The position numbers and the translations under genes are program-made. This document shows, piece after piece, positions 35,163 to 44,661 of a DNA stretch of 64,000 nucleotides (positions are counted from its first letter, which is position 1; the number at the start of each line of letters is the position of its first letter). Origin of the DNA: Cyclobacterium jeungdonense (GTDB taxonomy: Bacteria; Bacteroidota; Bacteroidia; Cytophagales; Cyclobacteriaceae). The notes beneath the pieces are model-generated. The model was not told the origin of the DNA. It saw only the letters and a program-made list of their open reading frames with translations, and did no database searches. The stretch spans positions 744,001-808,000 of the forward strand of contig NZ_WMCD01000001.1 in assembly GCF_010994275.1 (NCBI RefSeq). Direction: 5' to 3'.

Positions 35163-37382
35163 ATGAAAACTGCGATTGTACCAAAAGTCAGTAAGCAAAA
35201 ATGTCCAGCCATCTGCGGCTTAATTCTCTGTATGGTCCTCATGGTATGCAACAGTGGCTGTAATCAAAAACAGGATACCTATTCCAATTGGGGCATCTAT
35301 AAGGCAGACTCGGAAAGTAGCAGCTACTCTCCTCTCGATCAGATCAACAAAGAAAACGTCTCTAACCTTGCCCTGGCATGGGTTTTCGAACCCAATGACA
35401 GCCTTGAAGGGGGTAGGCCGCGAAACAGCGAGAGCAACCCGATTATCATTGAGGATGTCCTTTACACCACATCTGCCAGAGGGCGGCTATTCGCAGTCCA
35501 TGCAGGCACAGGAAAGTTAAAATGGAGTTTTGATCCCTTTGACGGAGAACGCGGCGGTGGAATCAAGCGGGGGGTAACGTATTGGGAGAATGGACCGGAC
35601 AAACGAATTCTATTTACAGGGGGCGATAAACTATTTGCCATTGATGCCGCCACCGGAGTTCCCGTCCCTACCTTTGGCAATGAAGGTAAGGTAGACCTGA
35701 ACCAGGGTATGCGTGGCGAACCGGATAAAATCTCGGTGATTCCCACTTCCCCGGGAATAATTTTTGAAGACTTGTTGATCCTGGGCACTGAGGTTTCCGA
35801 GCTTTACGGTGCGGAACCGGGCCATGTAAGGGCCTATAACGTGCGTACGGGGGAGTTAGTATGGACTTTTCACACGATCCCTAAGCCCGGTGAAGTAGGG
35901 CATGAAACATGGCCTGCGGATGCCTGGAAGTATGCCGGAGGGGCCAACAATTGGGGAGGATTGAGCCTTGATGCCTCCCGGGAGATGGTCGTTTTTGCGA
36001 CTGGATCCCCTACCTACGACTATTATGGTGCAGATCGCAAGGGAATGAACCTGTTTGGCAACTCGGTGGTAGCAGTGAATGCCAAAACCGGTGCCTACAT
36101 CTGGCATTTCCAGACCGTACATCATGATCTGTGGGACTACGATTTACCGGCACCTCCAAATCTGGTTACGGTGGAACAAAATGGCCGTAAAATCGATGCG
36201 GTTGCCCAAACTTCCAAAGTGGGATTTCTCTATGTATTGGACAGAGAAACCGGGGAATCCTTATTCCCAATAGAAGAAAGGCCGGTACCATCCTCTGATG
36301 TTCCCGGAGAAAAAGCCTGGCCCACCCAGCCTTTCCCGCTAAAACCGGCTCCCTATGCCCGGCAATACCTGGATGAGACAGACATTGCTGATTATTCACC
36401 TTCCTCCAGGGATTCTCTGCTACAGGTATTCCGGTCTCTTCGTTATGAAGGTCTTTTCACTCCACCCTCCGTAGGTGGAACCCTTCAGTTTCCGGGTTCC
36501 CGGGGAGGCTCAAGCTGGGGCGGAGCGGCCTTTGATGCCCATACCGGCCTCCTGTATGTCAGGTCAAATGATTCACCCGAAATCATGCGCCTGAAAAAGG
36601 TAGAGCCGGAAAGCACCGTCACCGACCTATCCGTATACAAACAGGGAGAATCCATATATATCAGTTATTGTGTAAGTTGCCATGGCAGAGACCGCAATGG
36701 AGACGAACAGGGAAATCCATCCCTGGTAGGATTAAAGGGACGTATGAGCCGGGAAGATGTGCTTACCAAAATTAAGCAGGGAGGAGGTAAAATGCCCAAC
36801 TTCTCCAGTGTCATTTCTGGCAAAGCAAAGGAAGAAGCCATTTTGGCCTACCTTTTCGAGAACGAAACCAAAGAACGTCCCGGGCGGGAAACATCCCTGT
36901 TGAAAGAAATCAACAGCAACCAGGGGGCCGCTCCCGATCCCCAGACCGTTGACAGTCTACCGAGATACCTGAACCTTACCGCCTATGGATATTTCAGGGA
37001 TTCAAAGGGCCGACCGGGTATCAAACCGCCCTGGGGCATGCTTCATGCCATCGATTTGAATACCGGGGAATATGCATGGAGCGTCCGCTTGGGCAATAAT
37101 CCTGAACTTCAGTTTGGTGAGCAAGAGACAGGTGAAGCGGGTTCTGCCGGACCTACTGTTACGGCTGGCGGACTGGTGTTTATAGCAGGGACGAGGGATA
37201 ACAAATTTAGGGCTTTTGACAAGGATACAGGTGAAAAACTTTGGGAAATTGACCTACCGGGTTTTGCCAATGCCAATCCAAGTAGCTATCAGGTGGATGG
37301 CAGGCAGTACATCGTACTTTCTGTCGGAGGAAATTCGGAAAATACTGCCGGATCGGTCATGGCCTTTTCATTGCCGGATTGA
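35163..37382 (+). CDS. PQQ-dependent quinoprotein dehydrogenase with embedded cytochrome c
   Basis: The 739-residue protein has a lipoprotein-like signal (LMVCNSGC). Its propeller blades show PQQ-dehydrogenase motifs (YSPLDQINKENVSNLALAW, WGGLSLD, FQTVHHDLWDYDLPAPP, GGTLQFPGSRGGSSWGGAAF), with a cytochrome c insert between late blades (CVSCHGRDRNG, about residues 500-510). It resembles quinoprotein glucose/alcohol dehydrogenases. The insert would act as internal electron relay. It is probably cotranscribed with the sorbosone-dehydrogenase-like gene. Confidence 0.88.
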   Translation: MKTAIVPKVSKQKCPAICGLILCMVLMVCNSGCNQKQDTYSNWGIYKADSESSSYSPLDQINKENVSNLALAWVFEPNDSLEGGRPRNSESNPIIIEDVLYTTSARGRLFAVHAGTGKLKWSFDPFDGERGGGIKRGVTYWENGPDKRILFTGGDKLFAIDAATGVPVPTFGNEGKVDLNQGMRGEPDKISVIPTSPGIIFEDLLILGTEVSELYGAEPGHVRAYNVRTGELVWTFHTIPKPGEVGHETWPADAWKYAGGANNWGGLSLDASREMVVFATGSPTYDYYGADRKGMNLFGNSVVAVNAKTGAYIWHFQTVHHDLWDYDLPAPPNLVTVEQNGRKIDAVAQTSKVGFLYVLDRETGESLFPIEERPVPSSDVPGEKAWPTQPFPLKPAPYARQYLDETDIADYSPSSRDSLLQVFRSLRYEGLFTPPSVGGTLQFPGSRGGSSWGGAAFDAHTGLLYVRSNDSPEIMRLKKVEPESTVTDLSVYKQGESIYISYCVSCHGRDRNGDEQGNPSLVGLKGRMSREDVLTKIKQGGGKMPNFSSVISGKAKEEAILAYLFENETKERPGRETSLLKEINSNQGAAPDPQTVDSLPRYLNLTAYGYFRDSKGRPGIKPPWGMLHAIDLNTGEYAWSVRLGNNPELQFGEQETGEAGSAGPTVTAGGLVFIAGTRDNKFRAFDKDTGEKLWEIDLPGFANANPSSYQVDGRQYIVLSVGGNSENTAGSVMAFSLPD

Positions 37383-38123
37383 AAAACCCCAAACAGGCTT
37401 AGCTTGCCTATCCGTTTACTTTGAATTCAGCATTAGCTAAAAATCGGATTTGTCTGAAATAAACCTTTAATACCAATTCAACCCGGGATTTGAAGGCATA
37501 ATCGGTGAAAAGAGAGGACGCGGGTTCATACGAGAGGACACCTTCCGCTCGGTTAAATTCCCTGATTTTCCCATTGAAAAACCCATACTCAGAAAGTTTT
37601 TTTAAAAGGAATCTGATCGATATTCACCGCACTAATTTCACATCAGCTGCTTCCCTATCCCCATAGACTAATAGCTGATCTGCTGTTTCATTTTTTAATG
37701 GGCGAACTGTATGCACTCAGTACCGGAAAGGCAGACAGCAGGCTATAGGGTAGACCGGTATTCAGAAGCTACATGGTTGAGATCGCACTTACATTTGTTT
37801 GGACTTCGGTTTGACAGTCGAAGGGAGTCAAACAGACGGTGAAAAGGCACTTCCTTCGTGAAGAAAGCCGGAAATATAATGTTTACACTTTTAAAAATGT
37901 GCGAAGATGGTAAGCGGCCCAATGATCGGAATCATCAAAATTATCTCTTTATCATCATTGGGTGTTTGGTTGGCTTTCGATAACTTGACCCAGTGAATCA
38001 AATATTTCTTTCTGTTATCTAAACTGGTCTTTATCAGTTTTTTAGTGTTGGATATTTTTATATAATGAATGTTATGTCCTGTCAAAACGGAGTGAACTAC
38101 TGTCTATCTTATTAATAAAAGAT
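37383..38123. other. Intergenic region at the island boundary
   Basis: This 741-base gap separates the PQQ genes from the stress island. It has no convincing gene; a 64-residue minus-strand frame (37891-38085) is low in complexity and unsupported. It contains a short inverted repeat GTTTGAC / GTCAAAC (37809-37833) and the palindrome ATGATCGGAATCAT (37922-37935). It is a natural place to look for an island junction. Confidence 0.5.
37922..37935. promoter_or_regulatory. TGAT-N4-ATCA palindrome (CRP/FNR-like site)
   Basis: ATGATCGGAATCAT has perfect 5-bp arms and a 4-base centre. It lies about 190 bases upstream of the alpha/beta hydrolase gene at 38124. The same core recurs at 41719, 44060, 57884 and 61454 within the island. 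It is far from the start, so a direct role is uncertain. Confidence 0.35.
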
Positions 38124-38792
38124 ATGAAACAGGAATTAAAAATTAAACTCGATCACCTTACCTTAACAGGTGAACTGAGCCTTCCGGAAAATTCCTTCGG
38201 TCTCGTTATATTTTCCCATGGAAGTGGAAGCAGCAGATTTAGTCCCAGGAATAATTTTGTAGCGCAGTATTTGAATAAAAGAGGGCTGGCAACCTATTTG
38301 TTTGATCTGTTGACCAGGGAAGAAGATGAGAATCCTTTGCATCGTTTTGATGTGGGAATATTGGCCAACCGGTTAGTGAAGGTGACAACCTCACTTATGA
38401 AATCAGCACTGACAAAAAATTTGCCTTTGGCTTACTTTGGAGCCAGCACAGGTGCTGCCTCTGCACTCATTGCCGCTTCTGTTCTCCAGAATAGTATAAG
38501 AGCAATTGTATCCCGTGGGGGTAGACCAGATTTGGCTTCGAATTTTTTAAAAAATGTAAAAGCCCCTACTCTTTTTATGATTGGAGAGTTTGATCAACAG
38601 GTGATTGTATTGAATAAACAAGCGTATGAAAAGCTACCTGGGCCTAAATTTTTGAGGATCATAAAGGGGGCAAGTCATCTGTTTGAAGAGCCTGGAACGT
38701 TGGAAGAAGTAGCACACTACTCTGCAGAATGGTTTATGCAACATCTTGGGAATAAAGAAAATAAGTCTTCGCATGGCTATATCAGGATTTAG
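38124..38792 (+). CDS. Alpha/beta hydrolase (dienelactone-hydrolase-like)
   Basis: The 222-residue cytosolic protein has the core motifs LVIFSHGSGSSR (oxyanion), LAYFGASTGAAS (nucleophile Ser in GASTG), a late GEFDQQV and a His in KGASHLFEEPG. It belongs to the family that in mycobacteria is fused to a phosphoribosyltransferase domain (Rv0571c type). The phosphoribosyltransferase gene follows here as a separate ORF after 81 bases. The hydrolase's substrate is unknown. Confidence 0.85.
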   Translation: MKQELKIKLDHLTLTGELSLPENSFGLVIFSHGSGSSRFSPRNNFVAQYLNKRGLATYLFDLLTREEDENPLHRFDVGILANRLVKVTTSLMKSALTKNLPLAYFGASTGAASALIAASVLQNSIRAIVSRGGRPDLASNFLKNVKAPTLFMIGEFDQQVIVLNKQAYEKLPGPKFLRIIKGASHLFEEPGTLEEVAHYSAEWFMQHLGNKENKSSHGYIRI

Positions 38793-38873
38793 CTTGAAAG
38801 CGAAGCAGGACTGCTGCCTGATCAAAAAACAAGCTGGCAAGTAACTAGAAAGTTAGAACAAATTTTCAACATC

Positions 38874-39518
38874 ATGTTTAATGACAGAAAAGATGCCGCA
38901 GAAAAGTTGGCCAGGGCTTTGGAAAAGTACCGGAACAAAAAGGCTTTGGTCCTGGGAATACCTAGGGGTGGTGCTGAAACGGCCTATTATGTAGCCAGGC
39001 ATTTGGATACAGAGATGTCACTGGTGATCACCCGTAAATTGGGCTATCCCAGGAATCCAGAGGCTGCTTTTGGGGCAGTTGCAGAAGATGGGAGCCTTTA
39101 TATTTCAGAAACTGCCAGTCAGGTATTGTCTGCGGAATCCATGAACGAGGTATTAAAAGAGCAAAAAAAGGAGATCCAACGCAGAATCAAGCAATTGAGA
39201 AACGGAAAACCCCTTCCGGAACTTAAAGACAGGACAGTAATCATTGTGGATGACGGCATCGCTACCGGTGCGACCTTATTTGCGACCATCATGCTCTGCA
39301 AAAAAATGATGGCTGAAAAAATCGTAGTGGCGGCACCTATCGCGGGGTCTGGAATGGATGAGACTTTGAAAAGAAAGGTTGATGATGTAGTTATTTTGGA
39401 GACCCCACCGGATTTCCATGCAGTATCACAGGGATATTATGATTTTCATAACCTGACGGATGAAGAGGCGTTGGCTTTTATGAATAAATGGGAACGGGAA
39501 TATCATGTTAAAAATTAA
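38874..39518 (+). CDS. Phosphoribosyltransferase-family protein
   Basis: The 214-residue protein has the PRPP-binding loop VIIVDDGIATGATLFA (residues about 122-137) and the N-terminal segments KALVLGIPRGGAETAYYVA and ITRKLGYPRNPEAAFGAVAEDG, matching the PRT family found near stress-response genes. The likely partner is the PRPP synthetase encoded 1.1 kb downstream on the other strand. The specific base or substrate is unknown. It is followed by a short convergent gap before the COG2187 gene. Confidence 0.88.
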   Translation: MFNDRKDAAEKLARALEKYRNKKALVLGIPRGGAETAYYVARHLDTEMSLVITRKLGYPRNPEAAFGAVAEDGSLYISETASQVLSAESMNEVLKEQKKEIQRRIKQLRNGKPLPELKDRTVIIVDDGIATGATLFATIMLCKKMMAEKIVVAAPIAGSGMDETLKRKVDDVVILETPPDFHAVSQGYYDFHNLTDEEALAFMNKWEREYHVKN

Positions 39519-39558
39519 ACTTTTTGATTTCCCTGAATTTAACCCATTTGTTCCAATA

Positions 39559-40581
39559 TCACATTGGAAGTTTTCCTGAATAGTTTTTGGCAACACGGAG
39601 ATAGCTGTTGGTCCTATTTACCCATTTGTTCTTATCCTTCCAATAGTTCAGTTCCTGTAAATGATGGATACTGAGTCTTGCTCGGAGAAAAGCCCTCCTG
39701 GCTTTATAGAAAAAAATCAAATTGTCAGAAATATTATCGCCACTCCGTTCTTTGTAAATTTCAAAAAATAAATTTCCTACCGCCCCCGCCCTGAGCATTT
39801 CGCATTCCAATGCCAGAAAGGATATTTCTTCTACCATATCAATTAACCTCAGTTCTCTGCTGAATTCGATGCGATCAATGATCAGAGGCTTTGGGGCAAG
39901 ACAGATATGTTCTGGCCTCAGATCGCCGTGGCAATCTCTGATTTTACCGTCATGAATACGAGATTCAAATTGTTCTGAATATTTTATCACAAAATGCAGA
40001 AGATTTGTTTCTATCTCAACGATCAACGGTCTGGATAAGGCATATTCTTCCCGAATCAATTCTTCACTGTCGGCATCTACCCCCTTTACAATATTCCGGA
40101 TATAAGTGCTAGGGCTGCGACTGACCGCTGGAGTACCCATATAAAAATCCACTAATTTTTTGGCTACTTCTTGTATCCATTCTTTACGTGCTATTCCTTT
40201 TTTGATAGCGGTGTGCAACAAGTATTGTTCCGGAAGCCGTTTCATTTTGATCAACCATTCGACAATTTCGCCGTCACCGGATATCTTATAATTGTCTTTT
40301 TGAAGGGTGATTGGAAGGACACCAATATAGGTGTCATCTCCCAGGGGTTGATTAACTGAAACTTCCTCCATGCAGTATCGGTAACGCGCTTCCAGGCTGC
40401 TAAAATTGAGGAAATCATAAATCACGGGTTTTTTCAATTTATAGACAAACCTGTCGGTAAGAAATACCCAGGACATATGGGTTTCCAGTGATTCTACCTT
40501 GGAAGTGTCAGGATAAGAGGTAGCCTGTTGGAGATAAGTGACTTTTTTCAACAGGGTTTCCTTTTCGGTTTTCAGTTCCAT
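39559..40581 (-). CDS. COG2187-type aminoglycoside-phosphotransferase-like protein
   Basis: The 340-residue product shows VYKLKKPVIYDFLNFSSLEARYRYCMEEVSVN and catalytic HGDLRPEHICL, IDRIEFS, which are typical of the COG2187 kinase-like family (Rv2004c type in mycobacteria). Where other members carry a second ATP-binding domain, this version ends after about 340 residues, so it is the N-terminal module only. The substrate is unknown. It is probably cotranscribed with the PRPP synthetase (13-base gap). Confidence 0.85.
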   Translation of the reverse strand: MELKTEKETLLKKVTYLQQATSYPDTSKVESLETHMSWVFLTDRFVYKLKKPVIYDFLNFSSLEARYRYCMEEVSVNQPLGDDTYIGVLPITLQKDNYKISGDGEIVEWLIKMKRLPEQYLLHTAIKKGIARKEWIQEVAKKLVDFYMGTPAVSRSPSTYIRNIVKGVDADSEELIREEYALSRPLIVEIETNLLHFVIKYSEQFESRIHDGKIRDCHGDLRPEHICLAPKPLIIDRIEFSRELRLIDMVEEISFLALECEMLRAGAVGNLFFEIYKERSGDNISDNLIFFYKARRAFLRARLSIHHLQELNYWKDKNKWVNRTNSYLRVAKNYSGKLPM

Positions 40582-40594
40582 AGTAATAGATAAA

Positions 40595-41572
40595 CTATTC
40601 CATTTTCATCAGCGACACCAAAGAGCCTCCTGTATGCAAACGACGGATGGTTTCAGCAAAAAAAGATGTTATGTCAAGTACTTCTAACTTCTTTTTTGCC
40701 AGTTCTTCATTTAACCGGCCAGGTGGGATCGTGTTTGTCACGATCACTTTTTTAATGGCTTTTTCTTTCAGGGCTGCGTTGGCCCCGGAAATGAAAGCGC
40801 CATGTGTGGCCACAGCATATACACTCGTAGCCCCCAGCCTCACACAGGCCACCGCTGCCCTTGCCATGGTAGTTCCGCTGCTGATGAGGTCATCCAATAG
40901 TATGACAGCCTTGTCCTTTACATTACCCACCACCAATTCCCCACTGACAACATCTTTGCTACGCATTTTTTCCATAAAGGCAAAGCCCACAGGCTTTGAA
41001 ATAATTTCGGCCATTTTGTCTCTAAACTGTTCCGCCCGTTTCACACCTCCAATATCTGGGGACATGACCACCAATTCTTCATCTTGGTCTAGCATGCTTT
41101 TGAAATAACCCATAAATAGATTCTGGGCCTCGAGGTGTTCAGTATGACATCGGAAGGCATTTTGAAAAGCCTGAAGATTATGTACATCAATGGTCACCAA
41201 CCTATCTAGCCCCGAACTTTCGAAAAGAGAAGCCACATATTTCAGGCTTAATGGATCCCGTGCTTTTGTTCTTCGGTCTTTCCGGGCGTAGCACAAATAG
41301 GGTACTATTGCGGTAATTCTTGCTGCCCCTGCATCTTTGAGGGTTGAAATAAAAAAAAGTAGTTTGATCAATTTATCATTGACACTTTCATGTCCATCCG
41401 CATGAAGGGAATGAATTACGTATACATCCTGGTCTCGCACACTCACAAGAGGACGGATTTTATGTTCTCCGTCCTCAAAGTCGCGTTCTTCGTGGTCATT
41501 TAGGGATACATTCAGCGCCATGGCTACTTTTTCTCCGAATGAATTGCTGGTATGGAGGGCAAAGAGACGCAT
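40595..41572 (-). CDS. prs: Ribose-phosphate pyrophosphokinase (PRPP synthetase), second or divergent type
   Basis: The 325-residue protein has the Prs motifs ATP-binding PYLCYARKDRRTKARDPLS, VTIDVHNLQAF, VVMSPDIGGVKRAEQF and the PRPP loop AVILLDDLISSGTTMARAA. It makes PRPP from ribose-5-phosphate and ATP. Its sequence is divergent from the usual housekeeping Prs, so it is probably a second copy serving the phosphoribosyltransferase of the island. A TGAT-N4-ATCA site (41719) lies in the divergent gap upstream. Confidence 0.88.
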   Translation of the reverse strand: MRLFALHTSNSFGEKVAMALNVSLNDHEERDFEDGEHKIRPLVSVRDQDVYVIHSLHADGHESVNDKLIKLLFFISTLKDAGAARITAIVPYLCYARKDRRTKARDPLSLKYVASLFESSGLDRLVTIDVHNLQAFQNAFRCHTEHLEAQNLFMGYFKSMLDQDEELVVMSPDIGGVKRAEQFRDKMAEIISKPVGFAFMEKMRSKDVVSGELVVGNVKDKAVILLDDLISSGTTMARAAVACVRLGATSVYAVATHGAFISGANAALKEKAIKKVIVTNTIPPGRLNEELAKKKLEVLDITSFFAETIRRLHTGGSLVSLMKME

Positions 41573-41718
41573 ATTGGCTTTTTGCTAGGTTGGAAATAAA
41601 GATACCGTATAGCATTGGAGCATTACAACAATTTAAATCATCTTTTAGGAAAATCTTCGTTATTAAAGACGGATTTTTTTCTGCGAGGACTACACCTGAT
41701 TAATGTATCCGTACCATG

Positions 41719-41730
41719 TGATTTCTATCA
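41719..41730. promoter_or_regulatory. TGATTTCTATCA palindrome (CRP/FNR-like site)
   Basis: TGAT and ATCA are separated by TTCT in the 237-base divergent gap between the PRPP synthetase gene (147 bases away) and the DUF4136 gene (79 bases before its ATG). It matches the recurring island motif. Confidence 0.4.
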
Positions 41731-41809
41731 TTTTTTTTGCCGGTCAGTTTGTCGAATTTATGGAGTCAGCATTGACAAAAAGATTTCTGACCGGAATAAT
41801 TATGAATCT

Positions 41810-42457
41810 ATGGAAAGGCATTCTAAATATTTCGTGTTGTTTCTAATCATCCTCTTCTGTTGCTATCCAGATGGTTCCGATGATGTCGAAGAACCCGATA
41901 TTGTATACACCAAATATGATCCAGGATTTGACTTTAATGCGGTCAATACGTTCGCGTTGCCAGATGAGGTGATTATGGTGGAAAAGCAGGAATTCAACCA
42001 GACTGAACGAAATGAACCAGATTTTATCTCAAGAGCCCATAGTGAAATCATTTTAAACAGCATAAGGGAAAACATGCTTCGTTTGGGGTGGACAGAGGTA
42101 GGAAAGAATGGGGGACCGGATGTGATACTCCTTCCTTCGGTAGCCACGAGTACCCGTATTTATTATTATTATGATTGGAATTACTGGTACTGGTGGTACC
42201 CGGGATGGTATTCAGGATGGGTATGGTATTATCCAGGATATCATTACCCCATCTACAGGACTGGTTACACTTCCGGGTCCCTCTTTATTCAAATGACTGA
42301 TAATAGAAATAATCGGGCAAGTAATAATGTGCCTGTCCCCTGGAGCGCTCTGATCATAGGTGTATTGGAAACCCCAAGGTCCCATATCACGCAGCACCTG
42401 AGGTCTACCATTGGTCAGGCGTTTGACCAATCCCCCTACCTAAAAAAACCGATTTAG
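41810..42457 (+). CDS. DUF4136 lipoprotein
   Basis: The ATG at 41810 opens a lipoprotein-type signal (VLFLIILFCC), giving 215 residues; the longer frame would add 65 unlikely residues. The mature part starts TKYDPGFDFNAVNTFALP and continues with a Tyr/Trp/Gly-rich stretch (YYYYDWNYWYWWYPGW) typical of DUF4136 proteins. The role is unknown, and it is probably anchored in the periplasm. A second DUF4136 gene lies at 51399 in the same island. Confidence 0.85.
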   Translation: MERHSKYFVLFLIILFCCYPDGSDDVEEPDIVYTKYDPGFDFNAVNTFALPDEVIMVEKQEFNQTERNEPDFISRAHSEIILNSIRENMLRLGWTEVGKNGGPDVILLPSVATSTRIYYYYDWNYWYWWYPGWYSGWVWYYPGYHYPIYRTGYTSGSLFIQMTDNRNNRASNNVPVPWSALIIGVLETPRSHITQHLRSTIGQAFDQSPYLKKPI

Positions 42458-42602
42458 GAGCCCTCATTATTTTCAATAAGTTTGGAAATTGTGATTGTCA
42501 AGTAATATTTCCTTTATTCACAGACCCCATAATTTTGTGAACACGAAATCGATCATGACAAGAAAGTCACATGTAGGGATGACTTCCTAACCTGCGAGAA
42601 TC

Positions 42603-42621
42603 TCCCGATGTAGTATCGGGA
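42603..42621. repeat. Short hairpin TCCCGAT / ATCGGGA
   Basis: TCCCGAT (42603-42609), GTAGT and ATCGGGA (42615-42621) form a perfect 7-bp hairpin in the 266-base gap between two convergent genes. It resembles a dispersed palindromic element of Bacteroidota and could be a terminator core. No gene was seen in the rest of the gap. Confidence 0.5.
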
Positions 42622-42723
42622 CAGATTATCTGACCTTATGATGCCCTGAAATCCGCTTACAAATCATAGGAAGCAAAGCTGGAACAAAAGAAATATTTTT
42701 TAAATTAAGGTGATTTTATGAGT

Positions 42724-43752
42724 TTAGTTGACAACTAAAACCTTTGCTCCCTTTACATGCTTCTGTTTCAAATCCATTATGGCTTTGTTGGCCTTACTGA
42801 ATGGGTAAGTTACTACCGCGGGTTTAATTGGAATGGATGCTGCCAGATTCAGGAACTCGAATACATCTGATCTTGTGATGTTGGCTACCGACTTAATTTC
42901 TTTTTCCATCCACAAATGATCCTGATAGGAGATTTTCAAAAGGGCATCCAAATCATTCGATTCTTTGCGGATGGCGTTGATTATTAGCCTGCCGCCCGGC
43001 TTCAGGTGTAATAGGGACCCCACAACAGTGGTCCACACGGGAGTGGTATCGATAATGGCATTGGTATCCTGGGGTGGGCTATCTGTGATCTGTCCTGCCC
43101 AGGTAGCCCCAAGATCCCTGGCAAACTGCTGCTCACCCTTATTCCTGGCAAATACATATACCGGTGATTTTGGATACATATGGAGGGACATTTTCATAAC
43201 CAGGTGACCGGAAGCACCAAAACCCGTGAGCCCCAGGGTCTGCCCATCCGAAATGCCAGTTAACCTCAATGAACGGTAACCGATGGCACCGGCACATAAT
43301 AAGGGAGCGGCTTCAACATCGGAAAATGTGGACGGAATACGATATGCAAATCGCTCGTCGACTACCATGAATTGAGCGTATCCCCCGTTTCTATCCCTTC
43401 CTGTGGCCCTAAATTCGGGGCATAAATTCTCCAGCCCTGCCACACAGTATTCGCATTGTCCACAAGCCCCGAATATCCAAGCTACTCCTACCCTATCACC
43501 ATCTTTAAAGATTTGGGTCTGATTCCCACATTTTTCTACTATACCCACTACCTGATGACCTGGAATAATGGGGTATTTCCCAGGAGGTGTCCGTCCTTCA
43601 ATTTCATCCAATTCCGTGTGGCAAATCCCGCAGCAACTAACTTTAATCCTTATTTCAAAATCTTTCGGTTCAGGCATGGGTACTTCCGCCAGTTCCAGAG
43701 GGTTGGAAACTTCATCCAGGTTTGAAATTCCATTTAAAAGCCAGGCTTTCAT
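42724..43752 (-). CDS. Zinc-dependent alcohol dehydrogenase (AdhA/AdhP-like)
   Basis: The 342-residue protein carries the catalytic zinc ligands CGICHTELDEIEGR with PGHQVVG, the structural zinc Cys set CGQCEYCVAGLENLC, and a Rossmann segment (TLGLTGFGASGHLVMK). It is of normal MDR alcohol dehydrogenase length. It would interconvert ethanol or another alcohol and its aldehyde with NAD(H), useful for fermentative redox balance. It faces away from the PEP-synthase-derived gene across a 376-base divergent region. Confidence 0.9.
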   Translation of the reverse strand: MKAWLLNGISNLDEVSNPLELAEVPMPEPKDFEIRIKVSCCGICHTELDEIEGRTPPGKYPIIPGHQVVGIVEKCGNQTQIFKDGDRVGVAWIFGACGQCEYCVAGLENLCPEFRATGRDRNGGYAQFMVVDERFAYRIPSTFSDVEAAPLLCAGAIGYRSLRLTGISDGQTLGLTGFGASGHLVMKMSLHMYPKSPVYVFARNKGEQQFARDLGATWAGQITDSPPQDTNAIIDTTPVWTTVVGSLLHLKPGGRLIINAIRKESNDLDALLKISYQDHLWMEKEIKSVANITRSDVFEFLNLAASIPIKPAVVTYPFSKANKAIMDLKQKHVKGAKVLVVN

Positions 43753-44128
43753 AAAATCTTAAACGATTATTTCCTTATTTAAATTAGCTTAAAAAAAGGT
43801 TACCACACCTTCCTTTTTTTCAAACTAAATCCTTTTAAGATAAATTCAATCAAGGAGATAAAATGCTTGCCTAAACCCAATGCATTTACCTGGGTTTAAC
43901 AGGAGCACTCCTCCTCCGGGAAGTCTGTTACTGTTCATGGCAAAAGGCCAACGATCCACTTAATCTTTCCCTCAATTTACAATAAAAGAACTGAATGTGA
44001 TAGATTATCCTTAATTTCCTATATTCATTAAATTACCAAACCAATATCATACAAGTAAATGATTTTCATCATTTAAAATTGGTATATATCCATCTACCTT
44101 ACTTTTTCTATTAACTGCGGGATTTATC
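43753..44128. promoter_or_regulatory. Divergent intergenic region between adh and the ppsA-derived gene
   Basis: This 376-base region has no gene. It contains an 8-bp inverted repeat TAAACCCA / TGGGTTTA (43872-43898) and the site AAATGATTTTCATCATTT (44057-44074). Both divergent genes probably have promoters here. Confidence 0.55.
44057..44074. promoter_or_regulatory. Best-formed TGAT-N4-ATCA palindrome (CRP/FNR-like site)
   Basis: AAATGAT TTTC ATCATTT has perfect 7-bp arms, the longest of the plain sites. It lies 55 bases before the PEP-synthase-derived ATG (44129), a distance typical of an activator site, and about 305 bases from the adh start. Confidence 0.5.
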
Positions 44129-44659
44129 ATGTCAATTAATTGTATCCCTTTTTCATCCATTAAAAACAAAGTCCTTCCCTTAGTAGGGGGGAGAAATGCT
44201 TCTTTTGGTGAAATGCTGATAAAACTTTCTCCCCTGGGGATTAAAATCCCGGACGGTTTTGCTGTAACAACTAAAGCTTTCAGAACTTTTATTCAGGAAA
44301 ATCACCTTTACGAGAAATCGGAAAGGCCCATCACCGGTGTAAACGGCAGTCCTACAGAAAGATCCGTTTTTTGCCTTTCAGATCAGGATATCCAGACTTA
44401 TGCAAAATGGTCCTTTAGTATTGAGAAACATTATAAAATGCCTAAGGAAATAGAATGGGCCAAAGAGTCCAGCGTTAAAATTGCGCGCTGCGGCCAGGCC
44501 CCCTGCGATTATCCGCAATTCGCAGGATTTTTTGAAGCCCTGGGAAAAGACCGTGTCTCTTTTACTCCTGATGCTTTATTAAAGGGTATCGAAAATATCA
44601 GTATTGCGGAACTAAAGGATTCAATAAAGGAAAGTGTAACCAAACAAATTATTCTATAA
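44129..44659 (+). pseudogene. ppsA: Internally deleted phosphoenolpyruvate synthase (ppsA derivative)
   Basis: The intact 176-codon frame joins three collinear pieces of PEP synthase. Residues 1-63 match the N-terminus (LVGGRNASFGEML; GIKIPDGFAVTTKAF). Residues about 74-113 match a middle piece (CLSDQDIQTYAKWSFSIEKHY; EIEWAKE). Residues about 116-165 match the C-terminal end (CGQAPCDYPQF; SFTPDALLK). Most of the ATP-binding domain, the swivelling His domain and most of the PEP domain are gone; E. coli PpsA has 792 residues. It cannot be an active synthase. The SDR gene starts two bases after it, so it may still be transcribed. Alternatively it has a new non-enzymatic role. Confidence 0.85.
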
Positions 44660-44661
44660 TC

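Noticed and set aside
37891..38085. A 64-residue minus-strand frame at the island boundary
   Set aside because: Low complexity, no signal, no family; it overlaps the palindrome at 37922.
38124..39518. Interpretation of the hydrolase and phosphoribosyltransferase as a single fused gene
   Set aside because: Each has its own start and stop, and 81 bases separate them.
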